A DNA stretch of 20,689 nucleotides from Burkholderiales bacterium (GCA_019746155.1 JAIESJ010000218.1:1-20689), one strand, 5' to 3'; positions 8,801 to 16,236 are shown, numbered from the stretch's first letter. The notes: generated by a model from the letters alone, not told the origin. Numbers and translations are program-made.

Positions 8801-11576
8801 CGGCAAAGCGCTCAGGGATTACGAAGCAGCTCTGGGAACTCCCTCCCCTTCGATCCCTCACTCCCGGCCTCTCTCCCGAAGGCAGAGAGGGGACTCGATA
8901 CGCATCCACAACGCTCGCGAGCACAATCTCAGGAACATCGACGTCGACATCCCGCGCAACAAGTTTACGGTGGTGACCGGCGTCTCGGGCTCGGGAAAGT
9001 CCACGCTTGCCTTCGATATCCTGTTTGCCGAAGGACAGCGCCGCTATCTCGAATCGCTCAACGCCTACGCGCGGCAATTCGTCCAGGCGGCGGCGCGGCC
9101 GGACGTTGATGCGATCTCCGGCATCCCACCGACCGTCGCGATCGAACAGCGCACAAGCCGCGGCGGGCGCAAGAGCACGGTGGCCACCTTGACCGAGATC
9201 TATCATTTCCTGCGCCTGCTCTACGTCAAGCTCGGCACCCAATACTGCCCCGACTGCAATGCAGCCATCGAGCCGCAAAGTCCGGACGCCATCGCCTCAC
9301 GCATCTCGCGCGACTACCGCGGCAGCCGCATCGGCCTGCTCGCGCCGCTGGTCGTCAACCGCAAGGGCTATTACACCGATCTCGCCAAGTGGGCGGCCGG
9401 CAAAGGCCATACCCATCTTCGAGTGGACGGCGCGTTCCTGCCGACCGACAAGTGGCCGCGGCTGTCGCGTTTTCAGGAACACACCATCGAGCTGCCGGTT
9501 GCCGACATACGCGTCGCGCCGGAAAACGAGCGGGCGCTGCGCGAGGCGCTCGGCAGCACGCTCGCTTTCGGCAAAGGCGTGGTACACGTGCTGGGCCATC
9601 TCGACTCACTGGCGCAGGCGATGGAGCGGAACGATCCATCACTCGTATGCGTGACCGAAACCGTGTTCTCGGTGAAGCGCGCCTGCCCGTCGTGCGGCAG
9701 GAGCTTCCCCGAGCCTGATCCGCGCCTGTTCTCGTTCAACTCCAAGCACGGCTGGTGCCCCGACTGCTACGGCACCGGACTCAAGCTCGCCGGCGTCGAC
9801 TGGAGCGAGGAACGTGAAAAGACCGGCACGGAAGATCATGTGCTCGACTCGTGGCTGGAATGGCTCGAAGTCGACGAGACCTGTCCGTCGTGCGGCGGCA
9901 AGCGCCTCAACCGCGAAGCACTCGCCGTCCGCTACCGCGACCGCTCGATTGCCGATCTCACCGCGCTGCCTGTGGCGCAACTGGCAGCGCTGTTCCACGA
10001 CCTCGAATTGAAGGGCCGCGAAGCGGAAATCGCACGCGACATCGTGGCCGAACTCAAGTCGCGCCTGGCATTCCTCGACGCAGTGGGGCTCTCCTATCTT
10101 GCGCTCGACCGTGCCGCCCCGACGCTCTCCGGCGGCGAGGCGCAGCGCATCCGGCTCGCTGCGCAACTGGGCTCCAACCTGCGCGGAGTGTGTTACATCC
10201 TCGACGAACCCACGATAGGGCTGCATCCGCGCGACAACCGCATCCTGCTCGACACGCTCGCCAGGCTCGAAGCAAAGGGCAACACTCTGGTGGTGGTCGA
10301 GCACGATGAAGATACCATTCGCCGCGCCGCACATGTGATCGACCTGGGGCCCGGCGCGGGCAAGCTCGGGGGGCGGGTGGTCGCCGAGGGCCTGGCCACC
10401 GATCTCATGCGCCATCCGGATTCGCTCACCGGCAGGTTCCTTGCCAACCCGCTCAGGCACCCGCTGCATGCGCCGCGTCCCGTCGACCGGCGCACGCCGG
10501 CACTGGAGATCACGGGCGCGAGACTGCACAATCTCAAGGACCTCGAAGTGCGCGTGCCGCTCGGGCGGCTCACCGCCGTGACCGGCGTTTCCGGCTCGGG
10601 CAAGTCGACATTGGCACGCGACGTGCTCTATGCCAATCTGCACCGCCTGGTGTCCGAAGCCCGCAAAAAAAGGCAGGCAGCGGCCGTCGGCTGCCGCGAA
10701 ATCAAAGGCTGGGAGCGGGTGGGACGGGTGCTCGAAGTCGACCAGACGCCGATCGGCAAGACACCGCGCTCCTGCCCTGCAACCTATGTCGGCTTCTGGG
10801 ACGCGATCCGGCGCCTGTTTGCAGCAACGACGCAAGCGCGCATGCGCGGCTACTCCGCAAGCCGTTTCTCGTTCAACATGGCGGGAGGCAGGTGCGAAGC
10901 ATGCGAAGGTCAGGGATTCAGGAAAATTGAGATGAGTTTTCTGCCCGACGTGAAGGTGACATGCGAGGTATGCGGCGGCGCACGCTTCAACACCGAGACG
11001 CTGGCGGTACGGTTCAAGGACAAATCAATCGGCGACGTGCTTGCAATGAACGTCGACGAAGCGGCCGGTTTTTTCGGCGCGCATTCCTCCGTTCACCATA
11101 CGCTCACGCTGCTGCAGGATGTGGGTCTGGGCTATCTCACGCTCGGCCAGCAGAGTCCGACGCTCTCCGGCGGCGAGGCGCAGCGCATCAAGCTCGTCAC
11201 CGAATTGTCCAAGGTGCGCGCGGACGGCACCGACGCCGGCGCACGTCCGGGCCGCAGCGGCACGCACAGGCATACGCTCTATGTGCTCGATGAGCCGACC
11301 GTCGGGCTGCATATGGCGGACGTCGAGAAGCTCATCCACGTGCTGCACCGCCTGGTCGACGCCGGCAACACCGTGGTGGTCATCGAGCATAATCTCGACA
11401 TCATCGCCGATGCCGACTGGATCATCGACCTGGGCCCGGAAGGCGGCGAAGGCGGCGGACGGATCATCGCGCAGGGCGCGCCACCGGAGATCGCAAAATG
11501 TGCGGGCCGTTCTCACACTGCGCGCGTGCTCGCCGAATTCCTTGCCGGACGTTCATATTCTCCGGCGAATATTTGA
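5853..11576 (+). CDS. uvrA: Tandem (double-length) UvrA-family excinuclease ATPase
   Basis: A 1,907-residue protein equal to two UvrA proteins end to end (UvrA is about 940). UvrA is the damage-recognition ATPase of nucleotide excision repair. Four cassettes are intact. Walker A GVSGSGKS starts at 37, 689, 1043 and 1578. Signature LSGGE starts at 535, 878, 1425 and 1771. Walker B Asp-Glu lies at 561-562, 908-909, 1451-1452 and 1813-1814. Zinc-type CxxC pairs occur in both halves (for example GRCPTCGGNGFEH and GRCEACEGQGFRK). The halves join near residues 995-1014. Residues about 234-266 and the junction appear to come from palindromic repeats read in frame. The start has only a weak Shine-Dalgarno sequence. 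Such fused UvrA paralogues are known in betaproteobacteria, usually beside a normal-length UvrA elsewhere. Whether this one repairs DNA or does something more specialised cannot be told here. Confidence 0.95.
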   Translation: MSQRQRDAAIIIRGARQNNLKNLTLELPTNELIVVTGVSGSGKSSLVFDTLYAEGQRRYVETFSPYARQFLDRQDRPQVDAIEGIPPAIAIDQTNPVRTSRSTVGTMTELNDHLKLLFARAAHLYCRGCGRKVVRDTPETIHAEIVARAHAAGDPRLVIAFPVTVPKNFSEAEVRALLEQQGYTRFHTRHGKIFEVIQDRLRASSAGRARLIEAIESALRIGQGRVNVHVLADPDTSPFKGEAGRGAGSGTAPAKAHPHPTLEGEETTVWRFSSDLHCADCDIYYREPTPSLFSFNSPVGACDTCRGFGRVIGVDYGLIVPDESKTLRAGAVKPWQTPSFRECQDDLEKYAKKRGIPLDTPWRDLTPAQRHWVLEGESEWVNWRKSWPGTWYGVSRFFKWLETKAYKMHIRVLLSKYRAYTPCGTCDGARLKPEALAWRLGTKDDADRVLPAEQRFPPHGITFGTAVLGQLPGLTVHDLMLLPIERCRAFIEQLHLPAPLDEATDLLLAEIRTRLAYLTQVGLGYLTLDRQSRTLSGGEVQRINLTTALGTSLVNTLFVLDEPSIGLHPRDMGRIIDIMHRLRNAGNSLVVVEHDPQVMLAADRVLDMGPGPGARGGEIVFFGTPENIKKSKSSITGRYLAGSRRAHCGMAPTPPAPDGPKIELLGAAEHNLKNIDVAIPLQRLVCVTGVSGSGKSTLVQDVLYPALLKIKGKPTEAPGRHRTLLGHEHIADVVMVDQSPIGRTTRSNPASHVGAFDAIRSLFTRAPLAQERGYTAGTFSFNSGNGRCPTCGGNGFEHVEMQFLSDVYLRCPDCDGRRYRPEVLEVTLEGRSIADVLDMTASEALAFFADRSEVQHVLQPLADVGLEYLKLGQPVPTLSGGEAQRLKLAGHLAAANVRTRGASLFLFDEPTTGLHFDDVAKLLRAFRQLIAAGHSLVVIEHNLDVIAASDWIIDLGPEGGDAGGEVVCCGMPRDVMAHAGSHTGKALRDYEAALGTPSPSIPHSRPLSRRQRGDSIRIHNAREHNLRNIDVDIPRNKFTVVTGVSGSGKSTLAFDILFAEGQRRYLESLNAYARQFVQAAARPDVDAISGIPPTVAIEQRTSRGGRKSTVATLTEIYHFLRLLYVKLGTQYCPDCNAAIEPQSPDAIASRISRDYRGSRIGLLAPLVVNRKGYYTDLAKWAAGKGHTHLRVDGAFLPTDKWPRLSRFQEHTIELPVADIRVAPENERALREALGSTLAFGKGVVHVLGHLDSLAQAMERNDPSLVCVTETVFSVKRACPSCGRSFPEPDPRLFSFNSKHGWCPDCYGTGLKLAGVDWSEEREKTGTEDHVLDSWLEWLEVDETCPSCGGKRLNREALAVRYRDRSIADLTALPVAQLAALFHDLELKGREAEIARDIVAELKSRLAFLDAVGLSYLALDRAAPTLSGGEAQRIRLAAQLGSNLRGVCYILDEPTIGLHPRDNRILLDTLARLEAKGNTLVVVEHDEDTIRRAAHVIDLGPGAGKLGGRVVAEGLATDLMRHPDSLTGRFLANPLRHPLHAPRPVDRRTPALEITGARLHNLKDLEVRVPLGRLTAVTGVSGSGKSTLARDVLYANLHRLVSEARKKRQAAAVGCREIKGWERVGRVLEVDQTPIGKTPRSCPATYVGFWDAIRRLFAATTQARMRGYSASRFSFNMAGGRCEACEGQGFRKIEMSFLPDVKVTCEVCGGARFNTETLAVRFKDKSIGDVLAMNVDEAAGFFGAHSSVHHTLTLLQDVGLGYLTLGQQSPTLSGGEAQRIKLVTELSKVRADGTDAGARPGRSGTHRHTLYVLDEPTVGLHMADVEKLIHVLHRLVDAGNTVVVIEHNLDIIADADWIIDLGPEGGEGGGRIIAQGAPPEIAKCAGRSHTARVLAEFLAGRSYSPANI
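6559..6648. repeat. Pair of inverted REP-like palindromes inside uvrA (REPIN-like)
   Basis: CCTCCCCCTT-C-AAGGGGGAGG (6559-6579) is a near-perfect palindrome followed by a G-rich tail. The reverse complement of 6621-6648 begins CCTCCCCTTCAAGGG and carries a similar tail. Two like elements therefore face each other about 40 bases apart. The stretch is translated in frame as a Gly/Pro/Ala-rich insert (residues about 236-266) just before a conserved zinc-binding segment of UvrA. Similar palindromes are familiar as intergenic repeats in GC-rich proteobacteria; copy number in this genome cannot be seen. Confidence 0.7.
8838..8893. repeat. REP-like palindrome at the junction of the two UvrA halves
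   Basis: A C-rich stretch is followed by CCTCTCT (8868-8874) pairing with AGAGAGG (8884-8890). The arrangement resembles the intergenic repeats of proteobacteria that pair a CCCTCAC-type lead with a CCTCTC/GAGAGG hairpin. It is translated as a Pro/Ser/Arg-rich linker, residues about 996-1014, between the first and second UvrA unit. Confidence 0.55.
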
Positions 11577-11659
11577 CTGAAATCAAAATGTGGCGCGGCA
11601 ATACGCCCATCATGCGCGCCCCGCGTTAGAATAGCGGCTGCCCGCAACCCAGCCAGCCC

Positions 11660-12295
11660 ATGGATATCGCCAGCCTGCGCCAGGAGTACATGCGCGAAAG
11701 CCTCGATGAAAAGGATGTCGCGCGCGACCCTATCACGCAATTCACCAGGTGGTTCGACGAGGCAGTCGCGGCGCGGATACCGATGGTCAACGCGATGACG
11801 CTCGCGACCGTGTCCGCAGCAGGCCGGCCTTCGGCGCGCATCGTGCTGCTGAAGGATGTCGATCAGGCCGGTTTCGTGTTCTATACCAACTACGAAAGCC
11901 GCAAGGGCAGGGAGCTTGCGGCAAGGCCGGAAGCCGCTTTGCTTTTTTACTGGATCGAGCTGGAACGCGAGGTGCGTATCGAGGGCCGCGTCGAAAAAGT
12001 GCCGCCCGAGGAGTCAGACCAATATTTCTCGAGCCGCCCGCTCGGCAGCCGCTACGCCGCCATCGTCTCGCCGCAAAGCGCAGCGGTGCCGGATCGCGCG
12101 ACGCTCGAGGCGCGCTTTGCGGAAGCCGAGAAACGCCATGGCGACAATCCGCCGCGCCCGGCATTCTGGGGCGGCTATCGCCTGATCCCCGCCGCAGTCG
12201 AGTTCTGGCAGGGCCGTCCCAACCGTCTGCACGACCGGGTTCTGTTCCGCCGCCGGCCAGACGGCGGCTGGAAAATCGAACGGCTGGCGCCTTAG
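11660..12295 (+). CDS. pdxH: Pyridoxamine 5'-phosphate oxidase
   Basis: FMN-dependent enzyme that oxidises pyridoxine or pyridoxamine 5'-phosphate to pyridoxal 5'-phosphate, the last step of vitamin B6 synthesis and salvage. Its 211 residues match the family length. Conserved segments are visible in order: the N-terminal LRQEY helix, FMN-binding SARIVLLKDVD and FYTNYESRKG, the central SDQYFSSRP, and the C-terminal substrate motif EFWQGRPNRLHDR. The start follows 83 bases after the tandem uvrA. There is no strong Shine-Dalgarno sequence, but the N-terminus aligns with family expectation. A TAGAAT hexamer at 11627-11632 might be its -10, without a clear -35. Confidence 0.97.
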   Translation: MDIASLRQEYMRESLDEKDVARDPITQFTRWFDEAVAARIPMVNAMTLATVSAAGRPSARIVLLKDVDQAGFVFYTNYESRKGRELAARPEAALLFYWIELEREVRIEGRVEKVPPEESDQYFSSRPLGSRYAAIVSPQSAAVPDRATLEARFAEAEKRHGDNPPRPAFWGGYRLIPAAVEFWQGRPNRLHDRVLFRRRPDGGWKIERLAP

Positions 12296-12320
12296 TATGT
12301 GACCGGCGGCGCCAGCCGGC

Positions 12321-13314
12321 TCACAGATAGTCCCGCCCCAGCCGCCACGCGACTGCGGCGATGAAGGCAGAACAGGGTATGGTCAGTATCCACGCCCACA
12401 CGATGCCGCCCGCCACCCCCCACCGCACTGCGGAAAATTTCCGCGCCGAGCCAACGCCGACGATTGCCCCGGTGATCGTATGCGTAGTGGAAACCGGGAT
12501 ACCGAATGCAGTTGCGAGAAACAGCGTCATGGCCCCGCCGGTCTCGGCACAAAAGCCGCCTACCGGCTTGAGCTTGGTGATTCTCTGGCCCATCGTTTTG
12601 ACGATACGCCAGCCCCCAAACAGCGTGCCAAGCGCAATCGTCACGTAACACGCGATGACTACCCATGCCGGCACGTCAGCCTCGGTACTGGATATTCCGG
12701 CCGCGATCAGCAGCATCCATATGATCCCGGCCGTTTTCTGGGCATCGTTACCGCCGTGGCCCAGGCTGTACATGCCGGCAGAAATCAGTTGCAGCCGGCG
12801 AAACCAGCTGTCTACCCGACTCGGCGATGTCCGAAAGCATATCCATGAAACGAGGATCACCAGCAGGGCCCCAAGCACGAACCCCAGCAGCGGAGAGAAC
12901 ACGATAAACACGATGGTTTTTACCAGACCGCTCGCCATCAGCGAACCGGTCCCGGCCTTCGCTACCGCTGCCCCCACCAACCCCCCCGATCAACGCGTGC
13001 GATGAACTCGACGGAATGCCATAGAACCACGTGATGAGGTTCCATGCGATTGCGCCGACCAGCGCGCCGAATACCACATAATGATCAATGATGGCCGGAT
13101 CGATGATGCCCTTGCCGATGGTGGTCGCAACCTTCGTCTGAAAAATAAAAAACGCCATGAAATTGAAAAAAGCCGCCCAACCCACCGCCCATAGCGGCTT
13201 GAGCACGCCGGTTGATACGACTGTCGCAATGGAGTTGGCGGCGTCATGAAAGCCGTTCATGAAGTCAAACACGAGAGCGACCAGGATCAGGAATACGAGC
13301 ACTTCAAAAGTCAT
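12321..13314 (-). pseudogene. pit: PiT-family inorganic phosphate transporter, interrupted by a +1 frameshift
   Basis: Low-affinity phosphate permease of the inner membrane. The N-terminal part (start ATG 13314-13312) reads FDFMNGFHDAANSIAT, the PiT signature, and continues through several membrane segments to SSSSHALIGG. There the frame breaks in a run of seven G on the coding strand (12981-12987 as C). Removing one G gives IGGLVGAAVAKAGTG and continues in frame to the stop at 12321. That second part has GHGGNDAQKTAG and PVSTTHTITGAIVG, the second signature and the last membrane helices. The repaired protein is 330 residues, a normal PiT length, with every family motif kept, so the lesion is recent, a phase-variable tract, or a sequencing error in a homopolymer. 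It lies 50 bases downstream of the DUF47 remnant. Confidence 0.85.
12981..12987. other. Seven-base homopolymer that breaks the pit frame
   Basis: A run of seven C on the plus strand. Six bases here would restore one continuous phosphate transporter frame; seven shift it by one. This is the only place in the gene where the frame changes. Confidence 0.85.
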
Positions 13315-13364
13315 GGGGGATGGCTTATTGTTCTTGAGTATGGCCCCGAGGCGGCGTGGCAGGC

Positions 13365-13676
13365 TTACGAGTTCTCGAGCACGATGCCTTCGATGATGTT
13401 GGCAACGTCCTCGCAGGTATCGGTGACGGTTTCGAGCAACATGTAAATCGCGCGCAGCTTGATCACCTGGCGCACGTCCGGCTCGTCGCGGAACAGCTTG
13501 GCCATTGCTGCGCGCTCGACGCGGTCGGCTTCGGATTCAAGCTTGTCGATCTCCTCGCATATTTTCATGATGGCAGCCGCATTGTCCATGTTCGACAGCA
13601 GCTTGACCGCAGCCTGCACTTTCTCGCCGCAGGCGACGCAGATGCCGGCGAGCTTCTCTATCGATTCGATGTTGTA
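13365..13676 (-). pseudogene. DUF47/PhoU-like phosphate transport regulator, N-terminal half missing
   Basis: The 103 C-terminal residues, from YNIESIEKL to the classic ending EDVANIIEGIVLENS, match the DUF47 family. These are PhoU-like helical proteins of about 210 residues, usually encoded just upstream of pit and thought to control the transporter. The core SNMDNAAAIMKICEEIDKL and the segment MAKLFRDEPDVRQVIKL are well kept. Upstream of about 13677 the family sequence stops. No minus-strand frame in the next 200 bases resembles the missing N-terminus, and no start codon with a Shine-Dalgarno sequence lies at the break. The open frame continues to 13949 only as low-complexity sequence antisense to another fragment. 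The gene is therefore truncated by deletion or rearrangement, or the contig is joined wrongly. Confidence 0.75.
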
Positions 13677-13683
13677 GGCGCGG

Positions 13684-13874
13684 CGTTCAAGATCATCGCC
13701 GCCATTGCGACACTCGCGCCACTCGCCTACATGATCGAGGGCTGGAACTGCTGCTGTTCGGCGTGGCGCCGACGGTGCCTCGGCATCGTCGGCATTGTCA
13801 TCACCTGCTTCGGTATCGCACAGGTTGCATGGCGCGCTGCGCCGGCGGGCGGCTATTACGCGCGCAGAGGCTAG
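13684..13874 (+). pseudogene. Remnant of an unidentified membrane protein, possibly an EamA/DMT transporter C-terminus
   Basis: On the plus strand this stretch reads FKIIAAIATLAPLAYMIEGW, a charged cysteine/arginine-rich piece, then LGIVGIVITCFGIAQVAW and a stop at 13872-13874. Two hydrophobic segments separated by a short linker, with C- and G-ending codons, look like real coding sequence. In the linker the next frame reads LLLFGVAP, so two small indels may have scrambled it. The pattern resembles the last two helices of EamA-type drug/metabolite transporters, but that is a guess. No start codon with a Shine-Dalgarno sequence precedes it, and it begins where the DUF47 homology ends. Confidence 0.35.
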
Positions 13875-13964
13875 CCCACGCGATCCGGGTGCGCACTCTG
13901 CGTCAAAACAAAACGGCTGGCCACCGCGGGATGCGGCGCCGGCCGTCACAGTGCGAAAAAACGC

Positions 13965-14276
13965 TTACTTGAGGTGTTTGTTGACCAGCTTGGTCATCTC
14001 GAACATCGAGACCTGCTTCTTGCCGCCGAACACGTCTTTCAATTTTTCGTCAGCATTGATCATGCGTCTGTTCTTGCTGTCCTGCAGCCCGTTGCGCTTG
14101 ATGTAGGCCCAGATTTTCTTGGTAACTTCGGTGCGCGGCATCGCGCTGTTGCCGATCACTGCACCGAGTGCAGCGCTGGGCTGCATGGCCTTCATGAACG
14201 CAGCATTCGGTTTACGTTTTGCCCCGCTCTTCTTTTTCGCAGCGGTCTTCTTGGTGGACTTTTTCTTTGCAGCCAT
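13965..14276 (-). CDS. SWIB/MDM2-domain protein with lysine-rich N-terminal tail
   Basis: Small basic protein of 103 residues. An Ala/Lys-rich tail (MAAKKKSTKKTAAKKKSG, resembling histone H1-like and HU tails) precedes a SWIB domain from about residue 35. The domain includes the hallmark TEVTKKIWAYIKRNGLQD and the ending DVFGGKKQVSMFEMTKLVNKHL. SWIB domains were first described in eukaryotic chromatin remodellers and also occur in chlamydiae and many betaproteobacteria, where the role is unclear; DNA or nucleoid binding is a reasonable inference from the tail. The frame is open 35 codons further upstream, but ATG 14276-14274 was chosen because GGGAG lies seven bases before it and the upstream extension falls on a promoter. 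It appears to be transcribed alone. Confidence 0.92.
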   Translation of the reverse strand: MAAKKKSTKKTAAKKKSGAKRKPNAAFMKAMQPSAALGAVIGNSAMPRTEVTKKIWAYIKRNGLQDSKNRRMINADEKLKDVFGGKKQVSMFEMTKLVNKHLK

Positions 14277-14352
14277 TGAATATCTCCCGTTGGTAGAGTG
14301 ATGGTAATGAACGGTCGGTTTGCCTTGCCACATCGGATGGCACGGTGACGAG

Positions 14353-14381
14353 AGAATGCCGAGGAGAAACATACTTGTCAA
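14353..14381 (-). promoter_or_regulatory. Predicted sigma-70 promoter of the SWIB gene
   Basis: On the minus strand a perfect TTGACA (14381-14376) is followed after 17 bases by CATTCT (14358-14353, 3 of 6 to the -10). This would give a leader of about 70 bases before the ATG at 14276. Confidence 0.45.
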
Positions 14382-14573
14382 TCTCTTTCAACATCCGCGC
14401 ATTTCGGATAAATGCATCCTTTTCCCCTCTGTAAAAGCGGTTTGCCGATCCACCCTGTCCGAAACACCCCTCCGGGTCTGGCGGCTGGCGACAACCGCCT
14501 CACAACAGGCCCTGGCCGAGCGAGGGGGCGCGCAATGCACCCGGCGCAGCAAGAGCAACGGCAAATCAATGGG

Positions 14574-15140
14574 CTAGTCCCTTTTCTTGAGCTTTTTCAG
14601 AAACTGCTTGCGGAACTTGGCCACTTTCGGCGCCACGACGGCCTGGCAGTACGGCTGATGCGGATTGAGTTCGAAGTATCCCTGGTGGTAATCCTCGGCG
14701 ATATAGAACGTGGATGCCGGCGTGATCTCCGTTACGATCGGATCGTTCCATAGCCTGGCGGCGTCGAGGTCCGAAATCACCTGTTCCGCTACCGCTTTTT
14801 GCCCGGGCGAATGGTAAAAAATCACCGAGCGGTACTGCGTGCCGACGTCGTTGCCCTGGAAGTTGAGCTGGGTCGGGTCGTGGATCACAAAGAAAACTTC
14901 CAGGATTTCCCTGAAGGTAATGACTTCCGGATTGAACCTGATTTGCACAACCTCGGCATGCCCGGTTCCGCCGCTGCACACTTCTTCATATGAGGGATCG
15001 GCCTTCCGTCCGCCCATATAGCCGGATTCGACTGACTCGACGCCGTTCAACTCGTCGAACACCGCTTCGAGACACCAGAAACAGCCGCCGCCCAGCGTCG
15101 CGATTTCGCTGCCTGCCGGCGCATTATCGGTTTGTCGCAT
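14574..15140 (-). CDS. msrA: Peptide-methionine (S)-S-oxide reductase MsrA
   Basis: Cytosolic repair enzyme that reduces methionine-S-sulfoxide in proteins, using thioredoxin. Its 188 residues fit the family. The catalytic GGCFWC motif places the nucleophile at C20. It is followed by GYMGGRKADPSYEEVCSGGTGHAE and the conserved HDPTQLNFQGNDVGTQYRS. A cysteine near the C-terminus (HQPYCQ) is the likely resolving residue. The start is supported by AAGGA upstream. The tail is lysine-rich (FRKQFLKKLKKRD). There is no MsrB domain. It lies 97 bases after fbp on the same strand and may be read with it or from its own TAAAAT -10 near 15171-15176. Confidence 0.96.
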   Translation of the reverse strand: MRQTDNAPAGSEIATLGGGCFWCLEAVFDELNGVESVESGYMGGRKADPSYEEVCSGGTGHAEVVQIRFNPEVITFREILEVFFVIHDPTQLNFQGNDVGTQYRSVIFYHSPGQKAVAEQVISDLDAARLWNDPIVTEITPASTFYIAEDYHQGYFELNPHQPYCQAVVAPKVAKFRKQFLKKLKKRD

Positions 15141-15219
15141 GATTGCCGTCCTTGCCGTTGAACACGATCGATTTTAACCTTGGCCTGTCCGGCGGCGAAT
15201 TCCTGGCGGCCGCGCGGTT

Positions 15220-15237
15220 TTGCGGGCGCGCCCGCAA
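15220..15237. repeat. Perfect 18-bp palindrome directly after the fbp stop codon
   Basis: TTGCGGGCGCGCCCGCAA is self-complementary over its full length and abuts the fbp stop at 15238-15240. Minus-strand transcripts would fold it into a GC-rich hairpin, but no T run follows, so it is at best a weak terminator or an mRNA 3'-end stabiliser. Confidence 0.4.
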
Positions 15238-16236
15238 TCAGCCCGTGGCGTGATAGCGGGTAACCAGCCCGACTTCGTTTTTTGATCCGAGAATAACGCC
15301 GACGCGCTGATGCAGAGCTTCAGGCTGGATATCGAGAATACGGTTCCGGCCGTCGGTCGCCGCCCCGCCTGCCTGCTCGACGATGAACGCCATCGGATTG
15401 GCTTCATACATCAGCCGCAGCCTGCCATCCTTGCGCTTGGCGTCCCGCGGATACATGAACACCCCGCCGCGCGACAGTATGCGATAGACGTCGGCCACCA
15501 TGGAGGCCACCCAGCGCATGTTGAAGTCCTTGCCGCGCGGGCCGCTCTCGCCGGCAAGGCATTCGTCGATATAGCGCCTGACCGGCGGCTCCCAGTTGCG
15601 CATATTCGACATATTGATCGCAAACTCCTTGGTGTCCGCAGGAATCTCGATTTTCTGCTGGGTCAGCACCCAGCTGCCCAGCTCGCGGTCCAGCGTAAAA
15701 CCGGCCACGCCGTTGCCGACCGTCAGCACGAGAAGAGTCGACGGGCCGTAGACCGCAAAGCCGGCTGCAACCTGCCTGGAGCCGGGCTGCAAAAACGCTT
15801 TTTCGTCAGGCTCCGCGACACCCTCCGGGCAACGCAACACCGAGAAAATCGTGCCGATCGAAACATTGACATCGATGTTGGAAGAACCGTCGAGCGGATC
15901 GAACAACAGCAGAAAGCCGCCGCGCGGATAGTCGCGCGGGATCTGGTGCGGCTTCTCCATTTCTTCCGACGCCATCGCCGCAAGGTGGCCGCCCCACTCG
16001 TTCGCCTCCAGCAGCACCTCGTTGGAAATCACATCGAGCTTTTTCTGCGCCTCACCCTGCACATTTTCGGTCCCCGCACCGCCCAGGACATCGGCAAGCG
16101 CCCCTTTGCTCACGGCGTGGCCGATTGCTTTGCAGGCGCGCGCAACGACCTCGATCAGCAACCGCAGCTCCGACGAGACTTTATTGTGGTTGCGCTGCTG
16201 CTCGACAAGGTATTGGGTGAGCGATACTCGACGCAT
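15238..16236 (-). CDS. fbp: Class I fructose-1,6-bisphosphatase
   Basis: Hydrolyses fructose 1,6-bisphosphate to fructose 6-phosphate in gluconeogenesis (and in the Calvin cycle where present). Its 332 residues match the class I family. The metal and phosphate site LLFDPLDGSSNIDVN is intact, followed by the GTIFSV strand. GGVFMYPRD and RLRLMYEANPMAFIVEQAGG supply the sugar-phosphate site near the C-terminus. The start MRRVSLTQYLVEQQR is preceded by a near-ideal GGAGGGATC Shine-Dalgarno sequence. A promoter with 17-base spacing lies 39-67 bases upstream. There are no Calvin-cycle genes alongside, so a gluconeogenic role is the simplest reading. It is divergent from the secreted peptide gene. 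Confidence 0.97.
   Translation of the reverse strand: MRRVSLTQYLVEQQRNHNKVSSELRLLIEVVARACKAIGHAVSKGALADVLGGAGTENVQGEAQKKLDVISNEVLLEANEWGGHLAAMASEEMEKPHQIPRDYPRGGFLLLFDPLDGSSNIDVNVSIGTIFSVLRCPEGVAEPDEKAFLQPGSRQVAAGFAVYGPSTLLVLTVGNGVAGFTLDRELGSWVLTQQKIEIPADTKEFAINMSNMRNWEPPVRRYIDECLAGESGPRGKDFNMRWVASMVADVYRILSRGGVFMYPRDAKRKDGRLRLMYEANPMAFIVEQAGGAATDGRNRILDIQPEALHQRVGVILGSKNEVGLVTRYHATG

Noticed and set aside
9639..10835. 398-codon minus-strand frame and several others across 5856-11516
   Set aside because: They are shadows of the tandem UvrA. They recur opposite each homologous cassette because the same codons are repeated.
14277..14381. N-terminal extension of the SWIB protein to 138 residues
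   Set aside because: The extension would start at a TTG inside the predicted -35 and has no ribosome site; the internal ATG at 14276 has one and begins the typical lysine tail.
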